A stretch of 64,000 nucleotides of DNA from Aradus depressus (lineage: Eukaryota; Arthropoda; Insecta; Hemiptera; Aradidae). A program made the translations under genes and the position numbers. The stretch covers positions 10,106,001 to 10,170,000 of the forward strand of contig OY759214.1 in NCBI GenBank assembly GCA_963662175.1. Direction: 5' to 3'. Shown piece by piece: positions 46,120-56,600 of the stretch (position 1 is its first letter; each line of letters starts with the position of its first letter). The notes under the pieces are model-generated. The model did no database searches. It saw nothing but the letters and a program-made list of their open reading frames with translations, and was not told the origin of the DNA.

Positions 46120-49100
46120 CTGGGCGACAGTCAGACCAATATTTAGCATATTTTAAGAATGGTTTACACTCTAGTTCCAGTGATTAGCAGGAATTTATAT
46201 ATAACAATTTCGAATTGATTGAAAATTTATAATTATAGCAGTCCTTATAAGGTAGTATTGATGGGAGATTGTAATTAATCAAAAATATATTATCAATTAC
46301 CACCGTCTTATGTTTTAAATTTCTATCGAATAAATTTCCTAAAACTTACAATTTTAGGAAATTTAGTATAAATAATTTAAAATTAGAATCTACACTTAAT
46401 TGATTATTATTCAATAATTTAGTAATAATTATACTTAGTTATTGTGACTCCTGCAACTACGAGGTCATATCGCCGTTCATATATCATAGCGTTCTTTCGT
46501 CGCTCTGGTGGACATGAACCGACTCTACTATGGGAATCCTAAATTTTAACTACCGCAATGCACTAGTTTGACTAAACTCACCTAGGATAGAGGTCTTTAA
46601 CGAGTGCCTGACATCGTACAGACTACCAGATAAAAAACTAAAGGGCTCTCATATCCACTATAGTATGAACTGCTCAACTCCAAGTTTTGAATATTGACCG
46701 AGGATATCCAGACAGAAAATACTCGGTATCTCAATCTAAATTACAGCCCTTCCCATTAATTTTGTTATTATTTTTCTTTTAAGCTTAATCGAACTGTAGC
46801 CCAAATGAATTGAGATTTTTTTTATCTTCTTTAAATTCCAAACATACCAACAAGAAGTTTGGCGCCTAAGAAGGCCTACGCACGCCACTTCATATTGTAT
46901 CCGCTACTTAATAGGACCTCCAGGCTCAAGACAGGCCTTCTCATGTACAAGACCATCTTCGACCTCATGCATGCCCGGTCTGGGAGCAACCATCTGGTAA
47001 AAAAACTTGAAGGGTTCCAGAAACTGCAAAATAAAGTTTTAAACACGGCAGTAAATGCGCCATGGTTCCTGAGGAACAAGCAGCTTCACGAAAAACTAGG
47101 CATGTCATACGTTGAAGACTTCTTAAAGAAAGTTACCAAGAAGTTTCCAGATTTCCTAAAAACAGCAGCAGGACCAGCGTATTATGAGCTAGGGAAGACT
47201 ACCCAGCCCCAAGACAAGCCACGGCTCCCTCAAGACAAGGTTGTCCAAGTTCTATGCTTACACTTAGGACGGTGGTTCTCAAGATGAGACGACGCCCATC
47301 TGTTATTTTAAATGTTATTTATTTTATGTCCATATTTATACCTACTAGCATAGCGTGTAATATGCTGAACTAGTAAAATACATTTTTTTTAAATCCAAAT
47401 AATTTATAATAAATAATTAGTTGTTCTTCCCTATGTTGTGAAGGACAACTAATATAAAATACTATGTAAGTAGGAATTCTACGTTCTCACAACTTTCACA
47501 GCTTATATTCCTAAAAAACATTTTTCTCATCATATGTTCATGTTTTTCTCAATATTCGAAAAACTACTGCAAATTTTCTTGTAATCAGCCTAGTTTAAAT
47601 AATTTAATCCTATTGAAAACTCTGCATCAAATTTGTAACCAATTACATAACTTCCCCTATACTTGGTATTGCTGAGGAAGAAAATATCATTGTTGTGGAT
47701 GCCTGTTGCCAGAGTTACCAACATTCCAGGATTAGGATTAGCAGTGTGGATTACCTCTTCAATCCTGTAGGTGTGCCACAGAGGAGACGGCTGTCTCAGG
47801 ATGAGACGCATCGTGCTGATGTTGTTCCAGTCGACACAGGACTCTGAGGCGGAGATGGAGAACATGTCGTGACTTCCCGTCTCCATGTGAGGGTTTGGCA
47901 TCAGAACCTTCTGTATGACGGAGCAGGTCCATGGGCCCTGACCACGTCCTGCTCTCGAGGCCTCTGTTTTACTATCATCTCCACCTCCAACAAATAATAA
48001 TTGTCTTTTATTTCTCCTAGGACTTTTAATTTCCGCTATGAAAAAATGTCATTTTCAGGTTGTCCTGTAAGTATCAAAAATTGGAACTGAAACTAGCCCA
48101 GGAGTCTTCCTCAGAATTTCAGAAGGCGGAAATTCGGGGAAATTATTCATATCTTCACAGTTGAGGAAGATATACTTGTTCTAAACAGAATCCATGTGAG
48201 AACAGGGCTATTAGCCAGGCAATGTTGCTCAATAGAATGTGCGCCAATGGCCAGTTTAGAGGGGATCCTTTCAGGGTATTTTACTAAAACACCCATTTAA
48301 AAATTTTGTGGGTGGTAGTTGCGATTGGTATTGGTGGGCCTACCAAAAAAGACCTGATATGATTTGTTACAAATTCAAATACAAACTAGCGTCATATGAT
48401 GGGATTTGTTACAAATTGAACTGGAAACGGGAAAAACTGGAATCTGATATATAACTATGCAAGAGGGGGTCATGGTGGCCTTGCGGGCTAGAGTGTAGGG
48501 TTTTGGTCTCACGGTCTCACCATAGTTTGTGGGTTTGAATCCCTTCCGGGAGTGAGTTTTATTTCGTGGATAAAACTCCCTCCCGGGGCTATGGATGTCG
48601 TAAATAACTTGATAACACATTGGCATGGCTAATATGCATAGTATAAAACAAAAAAAATAAAAAAAAAATATGCAAGGCTGCATCCAAATATAGAAACATG
48701 TTAATTCAGGAATTCAATTTCTATCTAGTTTCTTTAGTTTAATTAATCTGTGATTATTACCAACAAGTTTTATTTATTTTTATTTGGTTTTAGCCTTAAT
48801 ACATGCAGATATTTTAATTATTTGTTTATTTTATTATCATTTGTATTATTATAATTTATGTATATTTAATTTTTGAGTTAATTTATTTTTGTAAGCTAAA
48901 CTGTTCTGTTGGTCGTTAGCAAATATTTATGGTGTCAACTCTGACTGACGGCCAAAATGGCCATTGTTATTTTATTTAAATAGTGTTTTTTCTTGGTATG
49001 ATTTTGTATTCTTCTTATTTTCAATAAAAACAATTGTATTCTATTATATTCTCAACAAACTAGCGACATATGGAGGGATTTGTTACAAATTCAATGTATA

Positions 49101-50370
49101 CTTCAGGAGAAACTGTACTGGTTCACTAAAAGGATCGACTGGAATGTCAAAATTGTATTCCTTTGGATACATGAAAAGAAAAGAACAATATATCATATTT
49201 TCTACTAGAAAAAATAAAATGTTGACCCTCCCGTCGTCCCTTTAAATGAAGCAGAAGAGAGGTGTATACCAATTCTCTTCTGATGTACTATAGTTAATTG
49301 GTTAGTTATTGTGGTTCATGCCCGGGCTTGAACTACGAGGTGTTGTCGCTCTGGTGAACATGAGCCTGACTCGATTCTGATAGACCTAAATATTATCTAC
49401 ATAAGTTTATTCATCTAGGGTAGGGGTCTTTAACGAGTAACTGAGATCGTACATGCTTGGGACCATCGCTTAACGTCCCATCCGAAGGACGGCGTGCTAA
49501 AGGTTTTTTCACCTCCCAGATAAAAAAACCTAAGGGCCTAGGCCGGGTTTTATGTATTATATACATATTTATGATATAGAATTCATTGGTAAAACTCCGC
49601 AGTAGGTTTTTGGTGGGTGAAAAAAAAGTTTAACGAAAAAATTCTGGGACTCTCCAAACTGTGAATATTTAACAATACCATTTTTGATTTTACTTCCCCT
49701 GTTATACGAAGTATAGGGGAAGTTATGTAATCGGTCGGCAATTTTGTGGGAGTTTTCAACGGAATTTCATGTTTTCCGACCTCCTGATTCCAAATATGAA
49801 AAAAAAAGTCTGTCTGTGTGTGTGTGTGTGTGTATATGAACACGATAACTCCCGATAGAATGAGTGTATCGATATAAAATTTTATGTGTATCCCTAAAGA
49901 CGAAACCTATTGATTTTCAGCCAGAAACTCTATTAATTGCCCTTGTATTGAATGTATTGACACGACATTTCATCTAAATGCAAAGCCTTTTAAGGATGTC
50001 AACTAATACGAAATCCCTTTTATAGTATATACATAGCTAAGACACAAAATTCATTTGTATAACCCCGCAGTAGGTATTTGAAGATAGGCTTGAAGTTAAG
50101 CTAGACTTTCCAGTTTTTCACTTTATTTTAGACGAGCATTCTTTAAAATTTTAATCATGTTTCTACCACGTTACCTCTGTCATATTGGACAAGGAGCGCA
50201 ATGGTGGCCGTATAGTAGTTCCTGAAGACCAATTCGCCAATAGAGGAGGGCCGAGCAAGCACGATGTCCAGAGCTGAGACTCCGGACAGGTCCGAGTCAT
50301 CGTCAGCATTGATTGGGATAGGGCCCTTCACGATGAACTGTATTGCGTCCCGGCCGTACACAGTCTCCAT
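45901..50370 (-). CDS. NICN1: nicolin-1 homologue, three exons, 231 aa
   Basis: CDS = 50370-50175, 48035-47755, 46119-45901 on the minus strand. In mammals nicolin-1 is a component of the tubulin polyglutamylase complex, which adds glutamate chains to tubulin in neurons, cilia and axonemes. Visible matches to the family are FRNYYTATIALLVQY (exon 1), VLMPNPH and STMRLILRQPSPLWHTYRIEE (exon 2) and RFEQGSCGYEIHKLPHN at the C-terminus (exon 3), in the order of vertebrate nicolin-1 (about 213 aa). Junctions have GT/AG ends and compatible phases (phase 1 after exon 1, phase 0 after exon 2). I chose the ATG at 50370 because it is the first in-frame ATG after an upstream stop-free stretch without ATG and gives the family's length. 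No membrane segment or signal peptide. Introns hold a LINE fragment and SINEs. Confidence 0.88.
46435..46640 (-). mobile_element. SINE family A fragment
   Basis: Carries the 3' half of SINE A in minus orientation: ACTACGAGGTCATATCGCC, TTCTTTCGTCGCTCTGGTGG and GAGTGCCTGACATCGTACAG. The tRNA-like head is missing. Confidence 0.75.
46859..47287 (+). pseudogene. Jockey-like LINE reverse transcriptase C-terminal fragment
   Basis: An open stretch in the nicolin-1 intron, opposite strand, encodes the region C-terminal to the reverse transcriptase core: LKTGLLMYKTIFDLMHA, then KKLEGFQKLQNKVLNTAVNA, then PWFLRNKQLHEKLGM, a block typical of Jockey-clade ORF2 ends. It has no clear poly-A tail or target duplication in what I can see. 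The frame is intact for 142 codons, but the catalytic core is absent. Confidence 0.7.
47755..48035 (-). CDS. NICN1: nicolin-1 homologue exon 2
   Basis: Acceptor TTTTTTCATAG before 48035, donor GAAGAG|GTAATC at 47754-47753. Encodes the segment with WTCSVIQKVLMPNPHMETGS and MRLILRQPSPLW. A lineage-specific basic insertion (IKSPRRNKRQLLFVGGGDD) precedes the conserved part. Confidence 0.85.
48464..48668 (+). mobile_element. SINE family B with 8-bp target duplication
   Basis: tRNA-like head (GGGCTAGAGTGTAGGGTTTT with a B-box-like GGGTTTGAATCCC), then GAGTGAGTTTTATTTCGTGG, CTCCCTCCCGGGGCTATGG, ATAACACATTGGCATGGC and an A-rich tail. TATGCAAG at 48456-48463 and 48669-48676 is the target duplication. 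Related copies are at 50656-50741 (-), 50970-51180 (+) and 56720-56912 (+). Confidence 0.88.
49298..49547 (-). mobile_element. SINE family A, 5'-truncated
   Basis: Minus-strand copy with the body landmarks ACCATCGCTTAACGTCCCAT, CCGAAGGACGGCGTGCT and the 3' end (GGTTCATGCCCGGGCTT). It stops at the CCGGGTT of the B-box region, and an internal piece of the 3' half is missing. Confidence 0.8.
49683..50060 (+). repeat. dispersed repeat R, copy with terminal palindrome and (GT)n
   Basis: Starts with ACTTCCCCTGTTATACGAAG followed by TATAGGGGAAGT, a short palindrome, then ACGGAATTTCATGTTTTCCG and AATATGAAAAAAAAGTCTG, a GT-repeat and diverged ATCGATATAAAATTTTATG modules. Confidence 0.7.
50175..50370 (-). 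CDS. NICN1: nicolin-1 homologue exon 1
   Basis: From METVYGRDAIQF to QYDR plus one base; donor GAG|GTAACG at 50174-50173. It encodes the N-terminal beta-rich part with SIGELVFRNYYTATIALLV, the best conserved stretch of the exon. Confidence 0.85.
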
Positions 50371-50655
50371 AGTCAGTCTGGTGACAGTTGACAGTAACAA
50401 ACAGACGACAGACACGGTACAATCAAACAATAACGATTTAACCAACTGTCACGACATAGTGACTAACCTAACTAAATAACTATAATAAATAAAGCAGATG
50501 TTGATGAAACATTCACGTAGCAACCAGTAAACAACACAAATCATTCCTAACCAACTAAAAATCAATGCTGGACCACCTCTAAGAAGATGAAAGTATAATA
50601 AAAAATGTATTTAGTGTGTTTAGACTTTCCCAATAAATAATTAATAAAATAATAG
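50371..50655. other. 5' flank of the nicolin-1 homologue
   Basis: About 285 bp between the start codon and a SINE-B copy; presumed promoter and 5' UTR. The frame stays open back to about 50445 without an ATG. No TATA box is evident on the minus strand. Confidence 0.35.
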
Positions 50656-50741
50656 TTTTTTTTTTTTTTGGCCTTATTGATGCATATTAGCCATGTCACT
50701 GTGTTATCTAGTTATTTACGACATCCATGGCCCCGGGAGGG
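50656..50741 (-). mobile_element. SINE family B, 3' part
   Basis: A T-run followed by GGCCTTATTGATGCATATTA, GCCATGTCACTGTGTTATC and CATCCATGGCCCCGGGAGGG, the reverse complement of the SINE-B 3' half. Its head is missing; SINE-A sequence begins about 10 bp to the right. Confidence 0.8.
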
Positions 50742-50749
50742 AGTATAAT

Positions 50750-51228
50750 AGGTAGTTATTATGACTCATGCCGGGCTTTAACTACAATGTCCCACAATGG
50801 ACTAAAGTTGTAGTACTCGCCGAGAGCTATAGTATGGCGTCCTCGAAAAGACAAAAATGATCCTTTCAATTGCTCAATCAGCCCTTCGAAGGGTGGGGTT
50901 CCCTTTTGACCCTTAAGTTTCATTGCATTTTATTAAAGTACTAAAGAAACAAGGAAGAACTGTGCAAACGGGGCCATGGTGGCCGTGCGGGCTAGAGCGT
51001 AGGGCTTTGGTCGCATGGTCTCACCATGGTTTGCGGGTTCGAATCCCGTCCGGGAGTGAGTTTTATTTCGTAGATAGAACTCCCTCCCTGGGCCATGGAT
51101 GTCTTAAATAATTATATATAACACATTGACATGGCTAATATGCACCGTACATAAAGCCAAAAGAAAAAAAAAAAAAAAAAATTACAATGTCATATCGCCT
51201 ACTACCAGAGCGCTCTTTCGTCACTGGT
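50750..51228 (-). mobile_element. SINE family A fragment interrupted by a chimeric insertion
   Basis: SINE-A 3' sequence in minus orientation (TTATTATGACTCATGCCGGG) runs to 50791 and resumes at 51183 with ATATCGCCTACTACCAGAGC. The intervening 391-392 bp are flanked by TACAATGTC at 50783-50791 and 51183-51191, a target duplication of 9 bp that matches SINE-A sequence on both sides. Confidence 0.82.
50792..51182 (+). mobile_element. chimeric retroposon: foldback-element fragment fused to SINE-B
   Basis: The 5' part (about 50798-50940) is a piece of the CAGGGTGGCCCA foldback family: GACTAAAGTTGTAGTACTCG, CGAGAGCTATAGTATGGCGT and TTCGAAGGGTGGGGTTCCC, matching 3745-3990. The 3' part (50970-51180) is a full SINE-B with head GGGCCATGGTGGCCGTGCGG, B-box GGGTTCGAATCCC and poly-A. 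One target duplication encloses both, so they were inserted together. Confidence 0.75.
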
Positions 51229-51488
51229 GGATGAGAAGTTCAGCTCAACCAATAACTGCCGATGTAATGAATGTATCGACACAAAATATAGTATAAGGAC
51301 TCAGAAGCCAAGATGTAAGTCAAATAGTGATTTTAAGCCCAAAAGGTCGATTGACTCTTGAGGAAGAGCGACAACTTAATTGATTAATTTGTGCTGTTGA
51401 TTCATCTACTTTTTTTCTTCTCAAATTCCCATTATATTTACTTATAAATGTTTTTGCGATATAAGCTCCCAGCATCGGTGTATCATCT
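51229..51488. other. intergenic; fragment of repeat R at its left end
   Basis: 51240-51330 matches the last module of repeat R (ATGAATGTATCGACACAAAA). The rest is AT-rich without coding support. Confidence 0.5.
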
Positions 51489-51500
51489 ATGAGATGATTT

Positions 51501-51669
51501 TTTTTTTTTTTTTTTTTTTACATATTCACAACAACATTTGTCACTAGTGATTGTGATGATGTGCTGTGGCAAGTGTGTCGCAGTACTGCTGAGGTACGTG
51601 ACCGAAGAGGAGTCCAGGCTAGTCCTGGAGCAGGTCCCTCTGCCATGCCCGCTTTAGACGTCTTGGCGG
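51501..51669 (-). mobile_element. short retroposed fragment with poly-A and 12-bp target duplication
   Basis: ATGAGATGATTT at 51489-51500 is repeated at 51670-51681. Between them lie a T-run of about 20 bases (a poly-A tail on the minus strand) and about 145 bp of relatively GC-rich sequence. That is the signature of L1-type retroposition of a 5'-truncated transcript on the minus strand. The source could be a LINE 3' end or a cellular mRNA; I do not recognise it. A short frame on the plus strand is not considered a gene. Confidence 0.75.
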
Positions 51670-51681
51670 ATGAGATGATTT

Positions 51682-53029
51682 ATTTCAGTATTTGTTAAAA
51701 TTGGATATTTTCATTACATTGATGCGTTGCTATTTTTAATGTAGATTAATTTTTTATATGTTTTTGCGTTTTTCTGCGTCCTTTTTGTTCTTTTTAGTAG
51801 ACTATCAATGTCGACCCGAAGAAAAAGTTTTTCCTGAAAAACATATAAAAAATGAACCATATAATGAAAATATCGAATAAGTTCAATAAATACTGAAATA
51901 GATCATCAATAAGGACTGACATGAGTATATTTAAAAAACAGTAGAGCGTCGATTATCCGAACTGGCTTCATGGAAAAAATCAAATTAGTTTTCCATGAAC
52001 GTCCATGAGAGAGAGAGAAGCCTAATTAATTCTTAGAAAGAGCTTTGTTAGCTGTATAAGGGATATGTGTATGTTTATGTATGTAATTTGTTCATTGGAT
52101 TTTTCCACTGAATCCCTTTCCATTCGTATGGTCGGTAACCAATCAATGCTCTCAATCAATATTTACTTTTGCAGAGTTGTTCAGTTATTGGCAATCCTTC
52201 AGAAGATAGTGGAACGAGCTGTCGTCACGTAATCATCGACACAAATAGAGCTAGGCAGAGAAATAAAGAACAATTTCAATTTGTCTATTATTTTTGATTT
52301 ATTTTTTAATATTAGGCACAATAGATAGTATAATACAGACTTGCTTAAAAAATATAAACTTATATGTTTATTATATAAACATAAGAAAATGCAAATAAAA
52401 ATACATAATTACACAACAAGAAATTGCATAAATAAACAAAACAAATCTATAAAATATTGTGATCTTTATAAATATATCACAGTAAAAAAATGTTCTTGTT
52501 TCAGATAATAAGATACATTACATTCAAAATATAAGATAATTTAAGACTCTTAATTAAATTGTTATTTTGAGATTACATAAATGCAAAATAAATAATAAAG
52601 ATATATACAATGGAGTCTAAAACAGTCATGAAGTTAACTTTACACATTAATCGGTATTTTACAGAATTATAGAGAATATATACATGCATTTAAATGAAAA
52701 TAAAATCTCAGAGGATCAGACATCTTGGTGAACTCTTCAAAGAATCCTGTAAAATGATAAAAACAGTAAATTAAAGATTAAGTATAGAACCAATTAATAA
52801 TATTATAATATATATTAAATAAAACAATATCATGCAATAATATAACAGAGAGATGATGAAAGATACAACACAAAGAAAAGTGTTACATAAGCTTTTCAGG
52901 GAAGAAATGTTTTTTTCTGACAAATTGGTATTCATCAGAGAATGTATATATATGGTGTTTCCAAATAGCAAGAAAATAAGCGAAAAGATCATGTAAAACA
53001 GTGATTAACTCATTTATTCATGAATAGTT
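51682..53029. other. AT-rich sequence including the likely 3' UTR of the dynein gene
   Basis: No coding region is supported. A minus-strand AATAAA lies at 52303-52298, which could end a long (about 1.2 kb) dynein intermediate chain 3' UTR; this is a guess. 52300-52600 is extremely AT-rich. Confidence 0.3.
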
Positions 53030-53465
53030 GACTTACATGTGGGCCCCTAATTCCTCATACTAAATTTTGTGTCAATAAATTCATTACATCGGTGGTTATT
53101 GAGGTTTTTGAATTGAGCCCCTTCCCTTCGGTCGATATTGCTGACGTTTCAAAGGTTATGCCCTCATTGGGTTCTGACTTTAAATATGAAATTTCATGTC
53201 AATACATTAATTATATCAGCAGTTATTGAGTTGAGTCCCCTCTGACCCCCCTTACATTCTGCCGATTCCGCTGAAAATTAATAATTGTTGTCCATAGGGG
53301 GTTCTGGATGATACACATATAAAATTTCATGTCGATATATATATATTCATTCTATCAGGAGTTATCGTGTTCGCATACACACAGGCGATTTCTTTTCATA
53401 TTTGGAATATGGAGGTCGGAAAAATGAAATTCCGTTGAAAACTCAGCATCGAATTTCGAAAAGAA
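53030..53465 (-). repeat. dispersed repeat R, minus-strand copy
   Basis: Reverse-complement copy with the R modules: TCATGTCAATACATTAATTA, AAATTTCATGTCGATATAT, GTTATCGTGTTCGCATACAC and GAAATTCCGTTGAAAACTC. It ends about 50 bp from the dynein stop codon. Confidence 0.7.
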
Positions 53466-53512
53466 CATGTAAAACTGTTTTTTGTGTAGCAGCCAATAAA
53501 CTTGAAGATACC

Positions 53513-53650
53513 TTATCTGGAGACAAAGGAGGAGAGACTGCTAGGTCCAGAGGCTGGGCTGCTCATGTCCTCGTCAGCCTGGTTGTTCTTCATCTCTTGG
53601 AGTGTGGCCAGGAGGCGGTTCCACTCGTCATGTCGGGGCTGAGAGAACCT
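53513..53650 (-). CDS. sw: dynein intermediate chain last coding exon
   Basis: Acceptor GCTTTACCAG before 53650, stop TAA at 53515-53513. Encodes [20 protein letters not shown] and a Ser-rich acidic tail ([17 protein letters not shown]). The RxDEWxR motif after YDVGE is where vertebrate and fly proteins also place their last helix; the Ser-rich end seems longer than in those I remember. Confidence 0.9.
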   Translation of the reverse strand, partial: RFSQPRHDEWNRLLATLQEMKNNQADEDMSSPASGPSSLSSFVSR

Positions 53651-56600
53651 CTGGTAAAGCAAAACATAACACCTTGTCATTCATTACATCCCAAAAACAA
53701 CTATTTCAACATCATCAAACATTGTACTACTGATAGGGGAATACAAAAATATCGAATATATTTTAAGTTTAAGAAGGTTTGAAATTTCAACTATAGAATA
53801 TTTTTTTCTCAAATAAAAATATTCCAAGAAACTACTTTTTTATTTTGCTTGGTACGTAAAAAAAAAAACTTTCTAATCAAAATATTGACAAATTAAATGT
53901 TGTTAGCACGCTTGCCTACTGGACTCAAGATCGCGGGTTTACACCCATTTACATCATATTGGATCGTTGATTTAAATTCAGCGTCATTACAAAACGAAAG
54001 TTCGAAACCCGGCCGAGAACCTTAGGTTTTTTATCTTTAAGGTGAAAACCCTTAGTAAACCTTAGTTCTGCGGATGGATGATTAGTCATGCATGACTACA
54101 ACTTAGTGCCTAAGATGTGCCTCTTGACATTGCCATTTTCTCAGCTCATTTGTTTGTTTTATACACTTTTTATACGGTTTTAATATCTGTTTGTAAATAA
54201 ATTTAAAAAAAGACAAACCCACAACAGTTTATAGTCATACTTAGTTTATGATCTTCCATGATTTCAGAGTTTTTAAGTGGCTTCTGCGCGTGAACTAAGG
54301 ATTTTTATTTTTTACTTTTTCTCTTTCAACACTAGACTAGGATTAGTCTCGTAGCCCTGAAGGTATACTCCTGGTATTGATTGTCAATAAAAAATAAAAT
54401 ATAGTTATCAAAAAGAATACAATGCCATCGCCATTTTTTGGTGTCATGCACTGATGAGCCCATTTTTCATCTTTCTCTAATAAAAACAATAATTATTATT
54501 GTATTTTCTTTTATTTAGATAGCTATAAATAACAATTGTATGTCAAAATTAGAATGGTACTCACCTCTCCAACATCGTACAGATATATCTTGCCGGAGTC
54601 ATCTCCGACGGTGACGTGGGAGCCTGAGGGGGTGAAGGAGACCCTGTTGAGAGCTGGGGCCCCCTCGACGACAGTAGTGGCGGAGGGCACCTCGGCGTCA
54701 GAGTTAAGGTTCCAGAGGGCGAGGCGGCCGTCCCCATCGACCGAGGCGAACACGGCGGGATGGACTGGCGACCAACTCACCCCGTACACATAGTCACAGC
54801 TCTCCTCCCAGCTGTACACCGGCCGGCTTTCCTGCAACAGCCACGTTCTTGCAATTCGGGAAAACTGATTGGTGAAAGTAAGTTTATACACAAGTACCAA
54901 AATAAAAATATAGTCTAACATCTCACAGATTTTATTATAATGTGCTAGCCGACTTTCGAGGTGTCCTCATCCTCAGACTATCTCATGAAACATTTTTAAA
55001 CAAATAATTTAAAAAGTAAATGAATAAATAAAATAAAATTGTCCAATAAACAAAAAATATAAGAAACTTCTAAAAATTTAACAATTTATAATTTCATGGA
55101 TGGGGACAGACACCATCTGAGCCACAACTCCTTGAGATTTGTTAATTTTTCAGTAGCTTTTTATAATATTTTAATTATTGGACAGTTCTATTTTATTTGT
55201 TCATTTACTTTTAAATAATGCTTTAACAAAAAGCCTGATGATGAAGGCAACCGGAAAAGCCGGCTAACATATAATAATAAATCCTGAGAAAGGTTAGACT
55301 ACATTTTTATATCGTAACATGTGATTAATCACCTCTCACTAGCAATAATTAGTCAACTCCACGTTAAGTTTATACAGTTAATGACATCTAAACGAAAATT
55401 TGAGACTTTTGCAAGCCAATAGTTTGCCTCAAATGAGACTTGTGCAAGCCAATAAGTTTGCCTGAAGTGAAACCTTTTCTACGAAATATTATACTTGAAA
55501 ACCAAAAAAAATAACGAATTTATTTAACTCTCCGGTGTACTATCTAATTCCAAAGAAATATACAAATAGTGTACTGGTTTTGGCCACGCCATCGTCAGTA
55601 CTGAGTTCGACAGTAACATTTAGGTTTGCCAAGATGGCGTATTTATATTGTTCTGTGACAGCGAAAGCTCCAGTATGCCGAAGTGCAATGTAATATTTTT
55701 CTCTAAGTGAGCGATAAAGCGTTATTTGGAAAGAAGCCTCAATCTTTGTTACAGACCTCATAGAAATAGTAGTTATATATATGTGGCGGGCTGGTGTTTT
55801 ACACCTAGGGACCTAAGCATCCAGTACTCTTATCCCTTCTAAATAGTAGTTAATTTCTTACCTTCATGTTCCACAGTTTGACGGACCAGTCGAAGGAAGA
55901 GGTGAGAAAGAGATGAGAGTAGTCGACAGGCCCCTGAACTTTATGGGTGTCTATGTCTGTAATGAAGGCCTGATGACCGAAGTAAGTGTCCGTCACTCCA
56001 GCCTTGGTGCCGTGCCGGCAAGCTGGACAACAACATTGTACATGTTAGCTCAAGTTGAGGGTGAACATAGAGAAAGTGCGGGTGGAGAGTCAGCTAAAGA
56101 AGACATCAGGAGGAGATCTGCCAAACTGGGTTATTATTATTTTATTTGTTATTAATTTTTATGTTTGTAACCTTGCAAAGATTTTATAATTTAAGTCAAT
56201 AAAGTTGTTATTATTAATACAATTGATCATATAACGTAACCTTACAACCGACTGTAGTTAGTTATTGTGACTCATACGCGAGGTTTAACTTCAAGGTCAT
56301 ATCGCCTACTACTAGAGCACTCTTTCGTCGCTCTGGTGGACATAGTCCAACTCTATTGTGGGAGTCCTAAAAATTGTTATTCACCTAGGGTAGGGGGTCA
56401 TTGTCTATAGGCTATTACTTTACGACAACCGGACTATATTTAGTCTGCCTATTACTAAGCTGGCAAGTGACAATTAAACGACGAGATTATTCTTAAACCT
56501 CTTAATAATTCATTCGGATACCCTCCGATCAACTTCATTGTAGAAACCTCATTCAATGTAAGAAGAGGTTAGAATATTTTATAGGACGGGATGATAGATG

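Larger units (their letters stand above)
46120..47754 (-). other. nicolin-1 homologue intron 2
   Basis: 1.6-kb AT-rich intron with GT/AG ends. It contains a SINE-A fragment (46435-46640), a LINE 3' coding fragment on the opposite strand (46859-47287), and next to the donor a piece of dispersed repeat R (about 47610-47690). Confidence 0.75.
48036..50174 (-). other. nicolin-1 homologue intron 1
   Basis: 2.1-kb intron containing SINE-B (48464-48668), a SINE-A fragment (49298-49547), a repeat-R copy (49683-50060) and a (GT)n microsatellite (49813-49833). The remainder (48680-49295) is AT-rich with no coding support. Confidence 0.75.

Noticed and set aside
49688..49720. loxP-like half sites (TATACGAAGTAT with an inverted flank).
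   Set aside because: Only a partial resemblance to the 13-bp arms, no proper 8-bp spacer, and the motif is part of the dispersed repeat R seen in several places.
51556..51656. Short plus-strand frame (RYVTEEESRLVLEQVPLPCP) as a terminal exon.
   Set aside because: It lies inside a minus-strand retroposed fragment bounded by a 12-bp target duplication and poly-A, so the neighbourhood is not a gene on the plus strand.
54536..54793. Plus-strand frame opposite a dynein exon.
   Set aside because: Shadow of a GC-rich coding exon on the minus strand, which has conserved WD40 sequence and consistent splice sites.
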